A stretch of 11,633 bases of DNA from a bacterium (GTDB lineage Bacteria; Actinomycetota; Acidimicrobiia; Acidimicrobiales; Bin134). A program made the translations under genes and the position numbers. Shown piece by piece: positions 1-6,751 of the stretch. Every line of letters starts with the position of its first letter. Position 1 is the stretch's first letter. Location of the stretch: contig JAPPKI010000103.1 in the NCBI GenBank assembly GCA_028820035.1, positions 1 to 11,633 of the forward strand, given 5' to 3'. Below the pieces are notes generated by a model. The model was not told where the DNA came from, searched no databases, and saw only the letters and a list, made by a program, of their open reading frames with translations.

Positions 1-54
1 CGGTTCGCCCACGTACCGAACCGAACCTTGGGCCAGAACGGTTTGGCGATAAGG
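1..54 (-). other. In-frame continuation of the large subunit beyond the TAG (partial, runs off the left edge)
   Basis: Reading the minus strand in the frame of the preceding gene, the codons after the TAG give PYRQTVLAQGSVRYVGEP. This is the conserved block that follows the hammerhead strand in this family. The intact large subunit in the same window has VRQPLLARDRVRYVGEP at its residues 83-99. The unbroken homology on both sides of the TAG shows that one base change, not a frameshift, separates the two pieces. The rest of the gene lies outside the window. Confidence 0.7.
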
Positions 55-342
55 CTACAGCTCGTCGTATCCGATCTGGCGGAAATCGATCGGCGGGAGG
101 TCGGCCAGGTCTTCGCCAGTCCAGACGCCGACAACGCCATCGGCCTGAAGTGCATCGGAGATATCGATGTCGACGATCTCCCCGCACGCCACTTCCGATC
201 GAACCACCCGTAGATGGGCCTCGTTGGGAAAAGAGATGTCGGCGACAAACCGGGCATCACCGCGCAACAGCGGCTCGTCTTCCAAGCGGCGGACTGACTC
301 GCCGATTTTTCCCTGTCGGCGGCTTCCTGGTCTCAAAGTCAC
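55..342 (-). CDS. Xanthine dehydrogenase-family molybdopterin large subunit, N-terminal part, cut short by an in-frame TAG
   Basis: This is the last minus-strand gene of the operon in view. It starts at GTG 342-340, overlapping the TGA of the 2Fe-2S subunit gene as GTGA. The 95 readable residues match the a/b hammerhead N-terminus of CoxL/XdhA-type large subunits: GESVRRLEDEPLLRGDARFV (residues 13-32), then an antiparallel-rich stretch ending in the GEDLADLPPI region. Codon 96 is TAG (positions 57-55). The same frame then continues as recognisable family sequence to the window edge, so this is not a natural C-terminus. Full-length relatives have about 750-800 residues. Being downstream of a complete S/M/L set, it would be a second large subunit of the same operon. 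It may be a pseudogene, a sequencing or assembly error, or a read-through case; a true 95-residue protein is the least likely option. Family call is firm; intactness is doubtful. Confidence 0.72.
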   Translation of the reverse strand: MTLRPGSRRQGKIGESVRRLEDEPLLRGDARFVADISFPNEAHLRVVRSEVACGEIVDIDISDALQADGVVGVWTGEDLADLPPIDFRQIGYDEL

Positions 343-815
343 GATTGGTCGCGAATGCTGCGCACGGCCTCGATAATCGTCTGGTATCCGGTGCAGCGGC
401 AGAGGTTGGAAGAAAGGGCCTCGCGCAGCTGATCGTCGTCAATGTCGGGCTGTCGGTCGAGAACGCCTTGGGCCAACATCAAGAACCCCGGGGTGCAGAA
501 GCCGCATTGAAGACCGTGATGAACCGAGAAGGCCTCCTGAAGCGGGTGCAATGCTTGATCGTTGCCGGCAAGACCCTCCACGGTGGCAATCTCACAGTCT
601 TGGGCTTGCACCGCGAACATGAGGCAGGAGCGAACCGGTTCTCCGTCCACCAGAACGGTGCAGGCCCCACACACTCCCTGCTCGCACCCCAGGTGGGTTC
701 CGGTCAAACCGCAGTCCTCGCGGAGTGTGTCGGCAAGGGTCCGCCGCGGTTCCACCTGGACGTGATACTGCTCGCCGTTCACATTCAGCATAAGCGGCCT
801 TCGTTCCAAGCTCAT
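339..815 (-). CDS. 2Fe-2S iron-sulfur small subunit of a xanthine dehydrogenase/CoxS-type molybdenum hydroxylase
   Basis: This cytoplasmic electron-transfer subunit passes electrons from the molybdenum centre to the FAD subunit. It is 158 residues long, the normal size for the family. The N-terminal plant-type ferredoxin domain has cluster ligands C44, C49 and C52 (GCEQGVCGAC) and C64. The C-terminal helical [2Fe-2S]-binding domain has C104/C107 (QCGFCTPG) and C139/C141 (NLCRCTGY). All eight cysteine ligands are present, so both clusters should form. The ATG at 815-813 overlaps the TGA of the large-subunit gene as ATGA, and its own TGA overlaps the GTG of the next large subunit. The gene order FAD subunit, large, small differs from the M-S-L order usual for CO dehydrogenase. 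The substrate cannot be read from this subunit. Confidence 0.95.
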   Translation of the reverse strand: MSLERRPLMLNVNGEQYHVQVEPRRTLADTLREDCGLTGTHLGCEQGVCGACTVLVDGEPVRSCLMFAVQAQDCEIATVEGLAGNDQALHPLQEAFSVHHGLQCGFCTPGFLMLAQGVLDRQPDIDDDQLREALSSNLCRCTGYQTIIEAVRSIRDQS

Positions 816-3103
816 CGGACTGCTTCTTCATGGGTACGGATAAGGGCCCGGACCCGCTCGGGCGTGGCTGGCATCTCGTTGACAGCCAGGTCCAAGTGGG
901 ACAGCGCATCGGAAATCGCGTTGAGCACTGCGGCCGGTGCTCCGATGGTCCCGCCCTCCCCCAGTCCCTTGGCCCCGGTGATGGTCGCATCGGTGATCGT
1001 CTCAAGGTGCCGAATCTCGATATCGGGAATCTCAGCCGCGGTGGGCGGCAGATAGTCCATAAGCGTCGAAGTCAATATGTTCCCATCGTCGTCGTAAACG
1101 ACCTCTTCGAACAGCGCGTTGGCAATTCCCTGTGTCACACCACCACGGACCTGGCCGTCAACGATCATCGGGTTGATCAGTCGGCCGGCGTCCTCAACGA
1201 CGACAAACCGAGTCACTGTGGTGGCTCCTGTCTCGGGGTCGACCTCCACCTCGGCAATGTGGCATGCATTCGAAAACGTGCCCGCCGGATCGTAGGAGCC
1301 CTCCACCGCCAGGCCAGACGGTGTGCCGGGCTCGAGGCGTTCGGTGTGGTGGTGTGCGATCCGCGCCAACTCCGCGATTGGAATCCCGACATCAGTTCCA
1401 GCCACGACCGCTCGACCGGCAGCAAAAACGATGTCGTCGGCGTTGGCTTCAAGCACTGCCCCAGCCACCTGCGCTAGGCGATCCCGCAAATGGCCCGCAG
1501 CAATGTGGACGGCACCACCGGCTATGACCATGGAGCGACTGGCAAAGGTCCCCCAGCCATAAGGCGTGCGGTCGGTGTCGCCGTGAACAATCCGGATCTG
1601 GGATGCGTCGATGGCCAGCTGGTCGGCAATCACCTGCGCCAAGGTGGTCTTGAGACCTTGCCCGTGCGGCGAGGCGCCGATAGCCGCTTCTACGTAACCG
1701 GATGGGTCCATGGTCATGGTGACCGTCTCATACCCGAGGGTGACCCCCATGGCCCGAGTGGCGAACACGAGCGTCCCATATCCCGTCCGCTCGGCGAACG
1801 TGGAAATCCCGACCCCCAGCAAAGGGCCGTCCTTCGTGCGGGACTCGGCCTGCCGGTTGCGAAATTCTTCGAGATCGAAGTACTCGACAGCTGCGTCGAG
1901 CGATTCGACGTAGGTACCGGCATCATGCACCACACCGGTCACCGAAGTATACGGAAAGTCGGTCACCAAGTTCCGGCGACGGATCTCCACCGGATCCATT
2001 TGCAAGTGACGGGCCGCGGTGTCCATCAGCCGCTCGAGCGACGCGGTGATTACCGGGCGGGAAACGCCACGGTACGGCGCGACCGGACAGGTGAAACTGC
2101 TCTCGCCCCGCGTTCGAACGCGGTAGTTTCCCACCTTGTAAGGGCCGGACATCTCGCCCATTGCCATGAGGGGTTCCACCCCCCACGTCACCGGATAGCA
2201 CGACCACGCTCCCACGTCGCAGGAGATTTCGGCGTCGATCGCCAGCAGGTCTCCATCGGCACTGAAACCGCCCTTGACTCGATAGACCTGATCCCGGCTG
2301 TGCCACGACGCGGTGAGGTTCTCTGAACGATCTTCGATCCAGGCCACGCTCCCCCGCCGTTGCAAGGCCAGCCATGCCACCACGACATCTTCACGGGCCA
2401 GCGGAAGCTTCTGGCCAAATCCGCCGCCGACATCGGGGGCGACGACCTGGATGTCAGCCTCGGGGATGCGAAGAAGATCGGCGACGGCGGTGCGGACAAT
2501 GTGCGGAGCCTGCGTGGATGCATGGATTGCTAGACGTCCGGTTCGCCGGTCGAACTCGCTGGTGGCTCCCCGCGTCTCGAGGGGCAGGGCAGCTTGTCGA
2601 TGAGATGTGAGCACAACTTCGACGAGATGATCCGCATGGTCGAGGGCCTCTTCGATGTCCTCGGTGGCAAACTGCGCCTCAATGACCGCATTGGTATCGC
2701 CATTGCCAGGGTGGACCAGTGCTTCGTCGTCAGGATCCAACTCCACAATGACCTGCTCGGCTAAGTCTTCGGCCTCTTCCGGCGATCGACCCACCACAAC
2801 AGCAATGGGCTCGCCTACATAACGCACTCGGTCGCGGGCCAGCAGAGGTTGGCGAACATTCACAAAATCCGGCCGGTGAATAACAGCCTCGATCTCGCCA
2901 AGGCCAGCTGCGTCCAGATCGGCTGCCGTGTAACAGGGTCCGTCGATGGATCGGATCACTCCGGTGGGTGACGTACTGCGGATGAACCGCGCTGTCTCCA
3001 TCCCGATCGCCACATCGCCGACATAGCGACCGTCACCGCGAACGAGGGCGGGATCCTCGACACGACGAATTGAACGCCCAACCCAGGGGTCGGCCAGAGT
3101 CAC
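812..3103 (-). CDS. Molybdopterin-binding large (catalytic) subunit, xanthine dehydrogenase/CoxL-like family
   Basis: This 763-residue catalytic subunit binds the molybdopterin cofactor and hydroxylates or oxidises the substrate. The a/b hammerhead domain covers about residues 15-130, with RYVGEPIAVVVG at 94-105. The cofactor-binding part has VGGGFGQK at 225-232, PYRGVSRP at 343-350, HGQG at 480-483 and the C-terminal GLGEGG at 713-718, in which E716 is the expected catalytic glutamate. Form I CO dehydrogenases carry AYXCSFR in the active-site loop. Here the loop is PYRGVSR, close to the form II AYRGAGR type, so CO oxidation is not supported and an organic, possibly N-heteroaromatic or aldehyde, substrate is more likely. 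The GTG start at 3103-3101 overlaps the stop of the FAD-subunit gene as GTGA. Length and motifs indicate an intact protein. Family is certain; substrate is unknown. Confidence 0.94.
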   Translation of the reverse strand: MTLADPWVGRSIRRVEDPALVRGDGRYVGDVAIGMETARFIRSTSPTGVIRSIDGPCYTAADLDAAGLGEIEAVIHRPDFVNVRQPLLARDRVRYVGEPIAVVVGRSPEEAEDLAEQVIVELDPDDEALVHPGNGDTNAVIEAQFATEDIEEALDHADHLVEVVLTSHRQAALPLETRGATSEFDRRTGRLAIHASTQAPHIVRTAVADLLRIPEADIQVVAPDVGGGFGQKLPLAREDVVVAWLALQRRGSVAWIEDRSENLTASWHSRDQVYRVKGGFSADGDLLAIDAEISCDVGAWSCYPVTWGVEPLMAMGEMSGPYKVGNYRVRTRGESSFTCPVAPYRGVSRPVITASLERLMDTAARHLQMDPVEIRRRNLVTDFPYTSVTGVVHDAGTYVESLDAAVEYFDLEEFRNRQAESRTKDGPLLGVGISTFAERTGYGTLVFATRAMGVTLGYETVTMTMDPSGYVEAAIGASPHGQGLKTTLAQVIADQLAIDASQIRIVHGDTDRTPYGWGTFASRSMVIAGGAVHIAAGHLRDRLAQVAGAVLEANADDIVFAAGRAVVAGTDVGIPIAELARIAHHHTERLEPGTPSGLAVEGSYDPAGTFSNACHIAEVEVDPETGATTVTRFVVVEDAGRLINPMIVDGQVRGGVTQGIANALFEEVVYDDDGNILTSTLMDYLPPTAAEIPDIEIRHLETITDATITGAKGLGEGGTIGAPAAVLNAISDALSHLDLAVNEMPATPERVRALIRTHEEAVR

Positions 3104-3942
3104 GAAAGCGCTCGCCGGGTCAGCGCCCGCACAAGATCGCGCCGATATTCGGCCGAACCGTGGATGTCGCCGCGGGGATCGACTTCTCCGCCAGCAACCT
3201 CGGACGCTTCATCGATGGCGTCGGGACCTAGTGGCTGGCCAACCAACGCCGCCTCCGCTTGGGACAATCGAACGGGTATAGCACCCACCCCCGCTGCGCC
3301 GATCCGGGCCTCGGCGATCCGGCTATCCTCGACCCTGACCGCGCTGGCCACTGCAACAACCGCAAAGTCGCCAGCCCGGCGGCTGAACTCGGAGAACCCG
3401 GTCTTCCAGCCGGAGTCCAACTTGGGCAAGCGAACCTGGGTAAGCAGTTCATCGTCGGCAATGGAAGTGATGAATGCCGACTGGAATAGGTCGGCGGCCG
3501 CGATCACCCGTTCTCCGCGGGTGGATGCGACAACAGCATCAGCATTCAGCGTTTGAGCCAAGAGGCACCACTCCGCGGCGGGATCGGCATGGGCGATGGA
3601 GCCGCCGAACGTGCCCCGCAAGCGGATAGGGAGATGGCCGACGTGTCTTGCCGCATCGGCCAGCATCGAACCCAGCGGACCGTCAACCGCAGGGTGCTCC
3701 AGTTCGATGTGACGCACCCGGGTTCCAATCGTGACTGTCTCGTTGTTCACAGTCACCTGATCGAGGTCGGGAACCACTCCGATGTCGACAATGACTTCCG
3801 GCCGAGCCAGACGGAAGTTCATCATCGGGACCAAACTCTGCCCGCCAGCCAGGATCTTGGCCTCGTCGCCGTGCTCAGCTAGAAGATCCAGGACTCCGGC
3901 TACATCACGGGGTCGCTCGTAGTGGAATGCTGCTGGCTTCAC
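3100..3942 (-). CDS. FAD-binding medium subunit (CoxM-like) of the molybdenum hydroxylase
   Basis: This FAD subunit accepts electrons from the 2Fe-2S subunit and hands them to an external acceptor. It is 280 residues long, typical for CoxM-type proteins. The N-terminal FAD-binding PCMH-type domain shows the pyrophosphate-binding loop AGGQSLVPMMNFRLARP at 32-48 and the second FAD motif RGTFGGSIAHADPAAE at 109-124. The C-terminal part, from about residue 170, fits the CO dehydrogenase flavoprotein C-terminal domain (FSRRAGDFAVVAVASAVRV at about 186-204). The GTG start at 3942-3940 overlaps the stop of the C-N hydrolase gene as GTGA, and its TGA overlaps the next start in the same way. Together with the large and small subunits it completes one enzyme. 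No missing key residue was noticed. Confidence 0.94.
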   Translation of the reverse strand: MKPAAFHYERPRDVAGVLDLLAEHGDEAKILAGGQSLVPMMNFRLARPEVIVDIGVVPDLDQVTVNNETVTIGTRVRHIELEHPAVDGPLGSMLADAARHVGHLPIRLRGTFGGSIAHADPAAEWCLLAQTLNADAVVASTRGERVIAAADLFQSAFITSIADDELLTQVRLPKLDSGWKTGFSEFSRRAGDFAVVAVASAVRVEDSRIAEARIGAAGVGAIPVRLSQAEAALVGQPLGPDAIDEASEVAGGEVDPRGDIHGSAEYRRDLVRALTRRALS

Positions 3943-4793
3943 AACACAGAGCCGCCATACGACAGACCGTAGACATCGGTGCGCCGGTCATCTCGAGGCC
4001 GGATCAGCGTTCCTCGGGCCTCGGCCCGCTGCACGTCGCCGAGGTCGATGGTCACAACGCATAATTCATCCTCGGACCACGGCAGCGGACCAGCGACCAC
4101 ATCGCCAAAGCTGTCGACCACGATGGACGACCCTAGAAAGTCAAATCCCGGAAAAGCTCCCACCTGGCTCGCACAGGCGATGAAGACCTGGCTCAGCTTC
4201 GCTTGCAACTTGGCACCTTGGGCCTGGGTAGAGAGGCCATCGGCGTTCCATCGCGCGGTGTCAAAGCCAGTGATCCAAGCTGTGGGTACGCAGATGAGCT
4301 CGGCACCCGACAGGGCCAGCACCCGGACTACCTCGACAAATCGCAGGTCATAGCAAATGCACATCCCCAATCGCCCCACTGGCGTATCGACGACGGGAAG
4401 GCCACGGTCACCCGGAGTGAAGGACAATTTCTCCTCGGCGAACAGGTGCAGCTTGCGGTAATGGCCGATGACCCCGGTTCGATCGACCACGACGGCGGTG
4501 TTGTAGAACGATTCGCCGTCGCGTTCGCAGAGCCCGCCAACAATGAGTCCCGAGTGATCGGCCGCGACCGCAGTCCAGGCATCGACGGTCGGCCCTGCCA
4601 GGGGCTCCGCCGTTCGGGCGACATCCTCCGGATTGACCGTGTACCAGGGCACAGCCAACTCAGGGAGAACGACCAATTGGGCCCCTTGGTCGAAGAGCAG
4701 CTTCGCGGCTTCGGACGTCGCAGTTCGATTGGCACCTGCATCACCCGGCGGGCACCCCATCTGGGCCAACCCTATGGTGACCGGCCGCGTCAC
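3939..4793 (-). CDS. Carbon-nitrogen hydrolase (nitrilase superfamily amidase)
   Basis: This predicted cytoplasmic hydrolase acts on non-peptide C-N bonds (amide, N-carbamoyl or nitrile). With the GTG start at 4793-4791 it has 284 residues, normal for the family. The catalytic triad is visible: Glu45 in VVLPELAVP, Lys114 in YRKLHLF and the nucleophile Cys147 in CICYDLRF. An open frame reaches a GTG at 4805, but the 4793 GTG forms a GTGA overlap with the cupin stop, matching the other junctions of the operon, and leaves TRPVTIGLAQ as a normal family N-terminus. It sits between a cupin and the FAD subunit, which suggests it cleaves an amide or carbamoyl product of the oxidised substrate. Relatives include beta-ureidopropionase, N-carbamoyl amino acid amidohydrolase and omega-amidase; the sequence alone does not choose between them. 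Confidence 0.9.
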   Translation of the reverse strand: MTRPVTIGLAQMGCPPGDAGANRTATSEAAKLLFDQGAQLVVLPELAVPWYTVNPEDVARTAEPLAGPTVDAWTAVAADHSGLIVGGLCERDGESFYNTAVVVDRTGVIGHYRKLHLFAEEKLSFTPGDRGLPVVDTPVGRLGMCICYDLRFVEVVRVLALSGAELICVPTAWITGFDTARWNADGLSTQAQGAKLQAKLSQVFIACASQVGAFPGFDFLGSSIVVDSFGDVVAGPLPWSEDELCVVTIDLGDVQRAEARGTLIRPRDDRRTDVYGLSYGGSVL

Positions 4794-5164
4794 AGGGCGC
4801 CGCACAGTTTGAGCAAATATCTGTCAGGGGGGCATGGCCCGCCCACGCTCACGATCCGGCTGCCGCGGTCAGCCCGAACGGCGTGCTTCACGCCAACCGG
4901 CACGTGGACCGTGTCGCCGGCCTCGAATTCGAGCACACAATCGTTGTCGAGGTCAGCGACTGAACCGCGACCCTCGAGAATGAAGATTGTGTCTTCCGAT
5001 TCGGAATGAGCATGGGGAACGTTCTCCTCATCGGGCTCGAGCACGACATAGTTCATGTTCGCCATCTCAGAGCCCACCCCTGGCCAAACCACGAGGCGGG
5101 CGTCCTTGGAGATCAATGGCATGTAGTGGGCAGGTTCGTCTCGATGGAATTGCTTAATCGCCAT
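4790..5164 (-). CDS. Small cupin-domain protein with a complete metal site
   Basis: This single-domain cupin has 124 residues and a predicted beta-barrel fold. Cupin motif 1 is PHAHSESEDTIFILEGRG (50-67), giving ligands H51, H53 and E57. Motif 2 is GDTVHVPVGVKH (83-94), giving H94. A mononuclear metal site is therefore intact. It ends in VGGPCPPDRYLLKL, whose GGPCPPD block is shared with the neighbouring cupin. The ATG at 5164-5162 is preceded by AGGAG, which lies inside the last codons of the upstream cupin gene, and only 3 bases separate the two genes. Its TGA overlaps the hydrolase start as GTGA. Cupins in such clusters can be isomerases, dioxygenases or aminohydrolases, or stabilise an intermediate; the role here is unknown. 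Confidence 0.85.
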   Translation of the reverse strand: MAIKQFHRDEPAHYMPLISKDARLVVWPGVGSEMANMNYVVLEPDEENVPHAHSESEDTIFILEGRGSVADLDNDCVLEFEAGDTVHVPVGVKHAVRADRGSRIVSVGGPCPPDRYLLKLCGAL

Positions 5165-5167
5165 AAT

Positions 5168-5533
5168 TCAGTCTCCTAGATGCTTGTAGAGCTCGGGATC
5201 CGGAGGACAGGGCCCGCCTACGAGGACAGCCCCTTCCTGTCCCGCGGTGAACTGGTAGTTCGTTCCCGGCTCGATGAGGAACATGGATCCGGTAATTGCG
5301 TCGTAAGTCTCGTCGGTATCGAGATCCACCATGGTGCCGGAACCTGCTGAGACGTGGTACACGCATTCCGAGCCATGGCTCATATCTACGGTGCGCCCAC
5401 CGGGGTCGAGGTTGATGAGGTGCAAGGATCGCTGCTGCGCACCCGAGCCAGGCCATACCACGGCGCGAGACGATCCACCAGTCTCAACGACCGGCAACAC
5501 CGGCCCGGGCGCTGAGCCTCGGACTACTTGCAC
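5168..5533 (-). CDS. Second small cupin-like protein with a degenerate metal site, first gene of the minus-strand operon
   Basis: This paralogue of the following cupin has, with the GTG start at 5533-5531, 121 residues. In both proteins the block VVWPG then falls at residues 25-29, and both end with GGPCPPD and a similar tail (ELYKHL versus YLLKL). The frame stays open upstream to TTG codons at 5677 and 5695, but those overlap the plus-strand permease start. The only other in-frame start is this GTG, which lacks a clear Shine-Dalgarno sequence, so the N-terminus is uncertain. In the motif 1 region (DMSHGSECVYHV) H53 and E56 align with ligands, but the first His is Met. In motif 2 the expected His is Tyr93. 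Metal binding is probably lost or altered. It may partner the intact cupin, as in bicupins or heteromers, or bind ligand only. Confidence 0.7.
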   Translation of the reverse strand: MQVVRGSAPGPVLPVVETGGSSRAVVWPGSGAQQRSLHLINLDPGGRTVDMSHGSECVYHVSAGSGTMVDLDTDETYDAITGSMFLIEPGTNYQFTAGQEGAVLVGGPCPPDPELYKHLGD

Positions 5534-5668
5534 CTGTTCACGCCGGATGTCTTCGATGGGCCGAACGGTACCACGTACCCTGGAAATGCCGTCTCCGATG
5601 GCTGAGCATTTTGAGCGCAGTGCCAGAGTCGCGGCTAGTCTCCCGCCTACTGACAGCGGAGGGGGTTG
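5534..5668. promoter_or_regulatory. Divergent intergenic control region with a short perfect inverted repeat
   Basis: These 135 bases separate the divergent cupin and permease genes and must hold the promoters of both units if no transcript enters from outside. A perfect inverted repeat, GGTAC-CAC-GTACC, lies at 5567-5579, 34 bases before the proposed cupin GTG. It would suit a dimeric repressor or activator. A direct repeat of TGAGC occurs at 5603-5607 and 5612-5616. I see no convincing -35/-10 pair in either direction, and no regulator gene lies in the window. The region shrinks if the cupin really starts at an upstream TTG. Confidence 0.4.
5658..5662 (+). promoter_or_regulatory. Shine-Dalgarno site that sets the permease start
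   Basis: GGAGG within AGCGGAGGGGG lies 6 bases before GTG 5669-5671, and only 3 bases before the in-frame TTG at 5666. The spacing favours the GTG as the start of the first permease. Confidence 0.65.
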
Positions 5669-6751
5669 GTGAGCCAAGCCGACGAAATTGAGCAACCGGC
5701 GCGACCTTGGTGGAGGCTGTCCACCGGCTCAGAGCTGCCTGCCTATGTCAACACGATCTATTCGCTGATCCTCACTCTCGTCCTCATCGCCGCGCTGATC
5801 CTGGCCATCGGGGCCAATCCATGGGAGGCAGCCAAGGCAATCGTCGAAGGGTCGCTCATCGAGCCGTTCTTCCTCGGGCAGACCCTCATGATCGGCTCCA
5901 TCCTGGCGCTCACCGGACTGGCTGCGGCCTTGCCGTTTACGTCGAGACTCTGGAACATCGGTGGCGAAGGGCAGATGTTCGCTGGCGCAATCGCAGCGGT
6001 ATTCCTGGGTATCGAGTTGCCGGCAGGCACCCCGAGGGCGCTGTTCATCCTTATAGTCATCCTGGGCTCGTTTGTCGGAGGGGCGATTTGGGGTCTTATC
6101 CCCGGCGCTCTCAAGGCCTTCTACGGTGCCAGCGAGATCGTTACGACGCTGATGTTGAGCTTCGTCGCCGTGTTCATCGCCAACTACATAATTTCCGAAG
6201 TCTGGCCCGACCCCTTCAGCCAGAAAACTGTTTCGATAGCCGAGAACGCGAAATTCCCGGTGATCTGGAAGGACGCGACTGTCGACATCAGCGTGGTCAT
6301 CGCCGTGTTGGCGGCGGCCTTGGCCTGGCTGCTGATGGCTAAGACATCGCTCGGCTTCTCCATTCGAGCCATTGGGGCCAACGTCAACACCGCTCGGTTG
6401 GCCGGGGTTCGCACCAAGCAGGTCACACTGCTCACCTTCATGGTCGCGGGCGGATTTGCCGGGTTGGCTGGCGGAGTTGCTGTCGCCGGAATCTTCGACG
6501 ACCTCGACATCAACTTTTCCAGCAACTATGGCTTCATCGGAATCGCCGTGGCGTTGTTGGCCCGGCTGAGGCCCCCTCTGATCATTCCAGCTGCCTTCCT
6601 GTTCGCCATGCTGCGGGTGGGAAGCAACAGCCTGCAAGCGTCGGCGGACATATCACCCTCACTGGGCGACATCATCGTCGCCGTCTTCGTGATCTTGTTG
6701 ATGGTCACTGGAGTCATCCGATTCCGTTACGCCCAAAACGTGAGCGACTGA
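5669..6751 (+). CDS. ABC transporter permease, nucleoside/purine (BMP-associated, NupP/YufP-like) family
   Basis: This inner-membrane permease is one half of the translocation pore of an importer served by a BMP-type binding protein. It has 360 residues from GTG 5669 and about eight or nine hydrophobic segments, roughly at residues 30-50, 70-90, 103-117, 125-147, 159-177, 206-223, 251-275, 287-318 and 333-351. Family hallmarks are the LTGLAAALPF...NIGGEGQ block (about 81-102), the LKAFYGASEIVTTLMLSFVA block (about 148-167) that resembles the ATPase-contact region, and SIRAIGANVNTARLAGV (about 231-247). Its TGA overlaps the ATG of the second permease by one base (TGATG), so the two are coupled. 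In most such operons an ATPase gene precedes the first permease; here the gene is first in its unit and no ATPase is seen. Known members carry nucleosides, purines or related compounds; this substrate is inferred only. Confidence 0.92.
   Translation: MSQADEIEQPARPWWRLSTGSELPAYVNTIYSLILTLVLIAALILAIGANPWEAAKAIVEGSLIEPFFLGQTLMIGSILALTGLAAALPFTSRLWNIGGEGQMFAGAIAAVFLGIELPAGTPRALFILIVILGSFVGGAIWGLIPGALKAFYGASEIVTTLMLSFVAVFIANYIISEVWPDPFSQKTVSIAENAKFPVIWKDATVDISVVIAVLAAALAWLLMAKTSLGFSIRAIGANVNTARLAGVRTKQVTLLTFMVAGGFAGLAGGVAVAGIFDDLDINFSSNYGFIGIAVALLARLRPPLIIPAAFLFAMLRVGSNSLQASADISPSLGDIIVAVFVILLMVTGVIRFRYAQNVSD

Noticed and set aside
150..1055. Long plus-strand open frames over the hydroxylase genes, also at 1490-2326 and 4203-5009
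   Set aside because: They are antisense to genes with complete cofactor motifs and have no recognisable family features.
812..3942. Calling the enzyme an aerobic carbon monoxide dehydrogenase
   Set aside because: The form I loop AYXCSFR is absent; the large subunits have PYRGVSR and AYRGAGR, so CO oxidation is not supported.
4794..4805. Starting the C-N hydrolase at GTG 4805
   Set aside because: The GTG at 4793 makes a GTGA junction like the neighbouring ones and gives a normal family N-terminus.
5534..5695. Starting the first cupin at TTG 5695 or TTG 5677
   Set aside because: Both would overlap the permease start and its ribosome-binding site, and the added residues do not look like cupin sequence; residues just before the chosen GTG are plausible protein, so some doubt remains.
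5729..6637. A 302-codon open frame on the minus strand opposite the first permease
   Set aside because: Its product is a charged, low-complexity sequence typical of an antisense shadow of a membrane protein; the permease motifs are on the plus strand.
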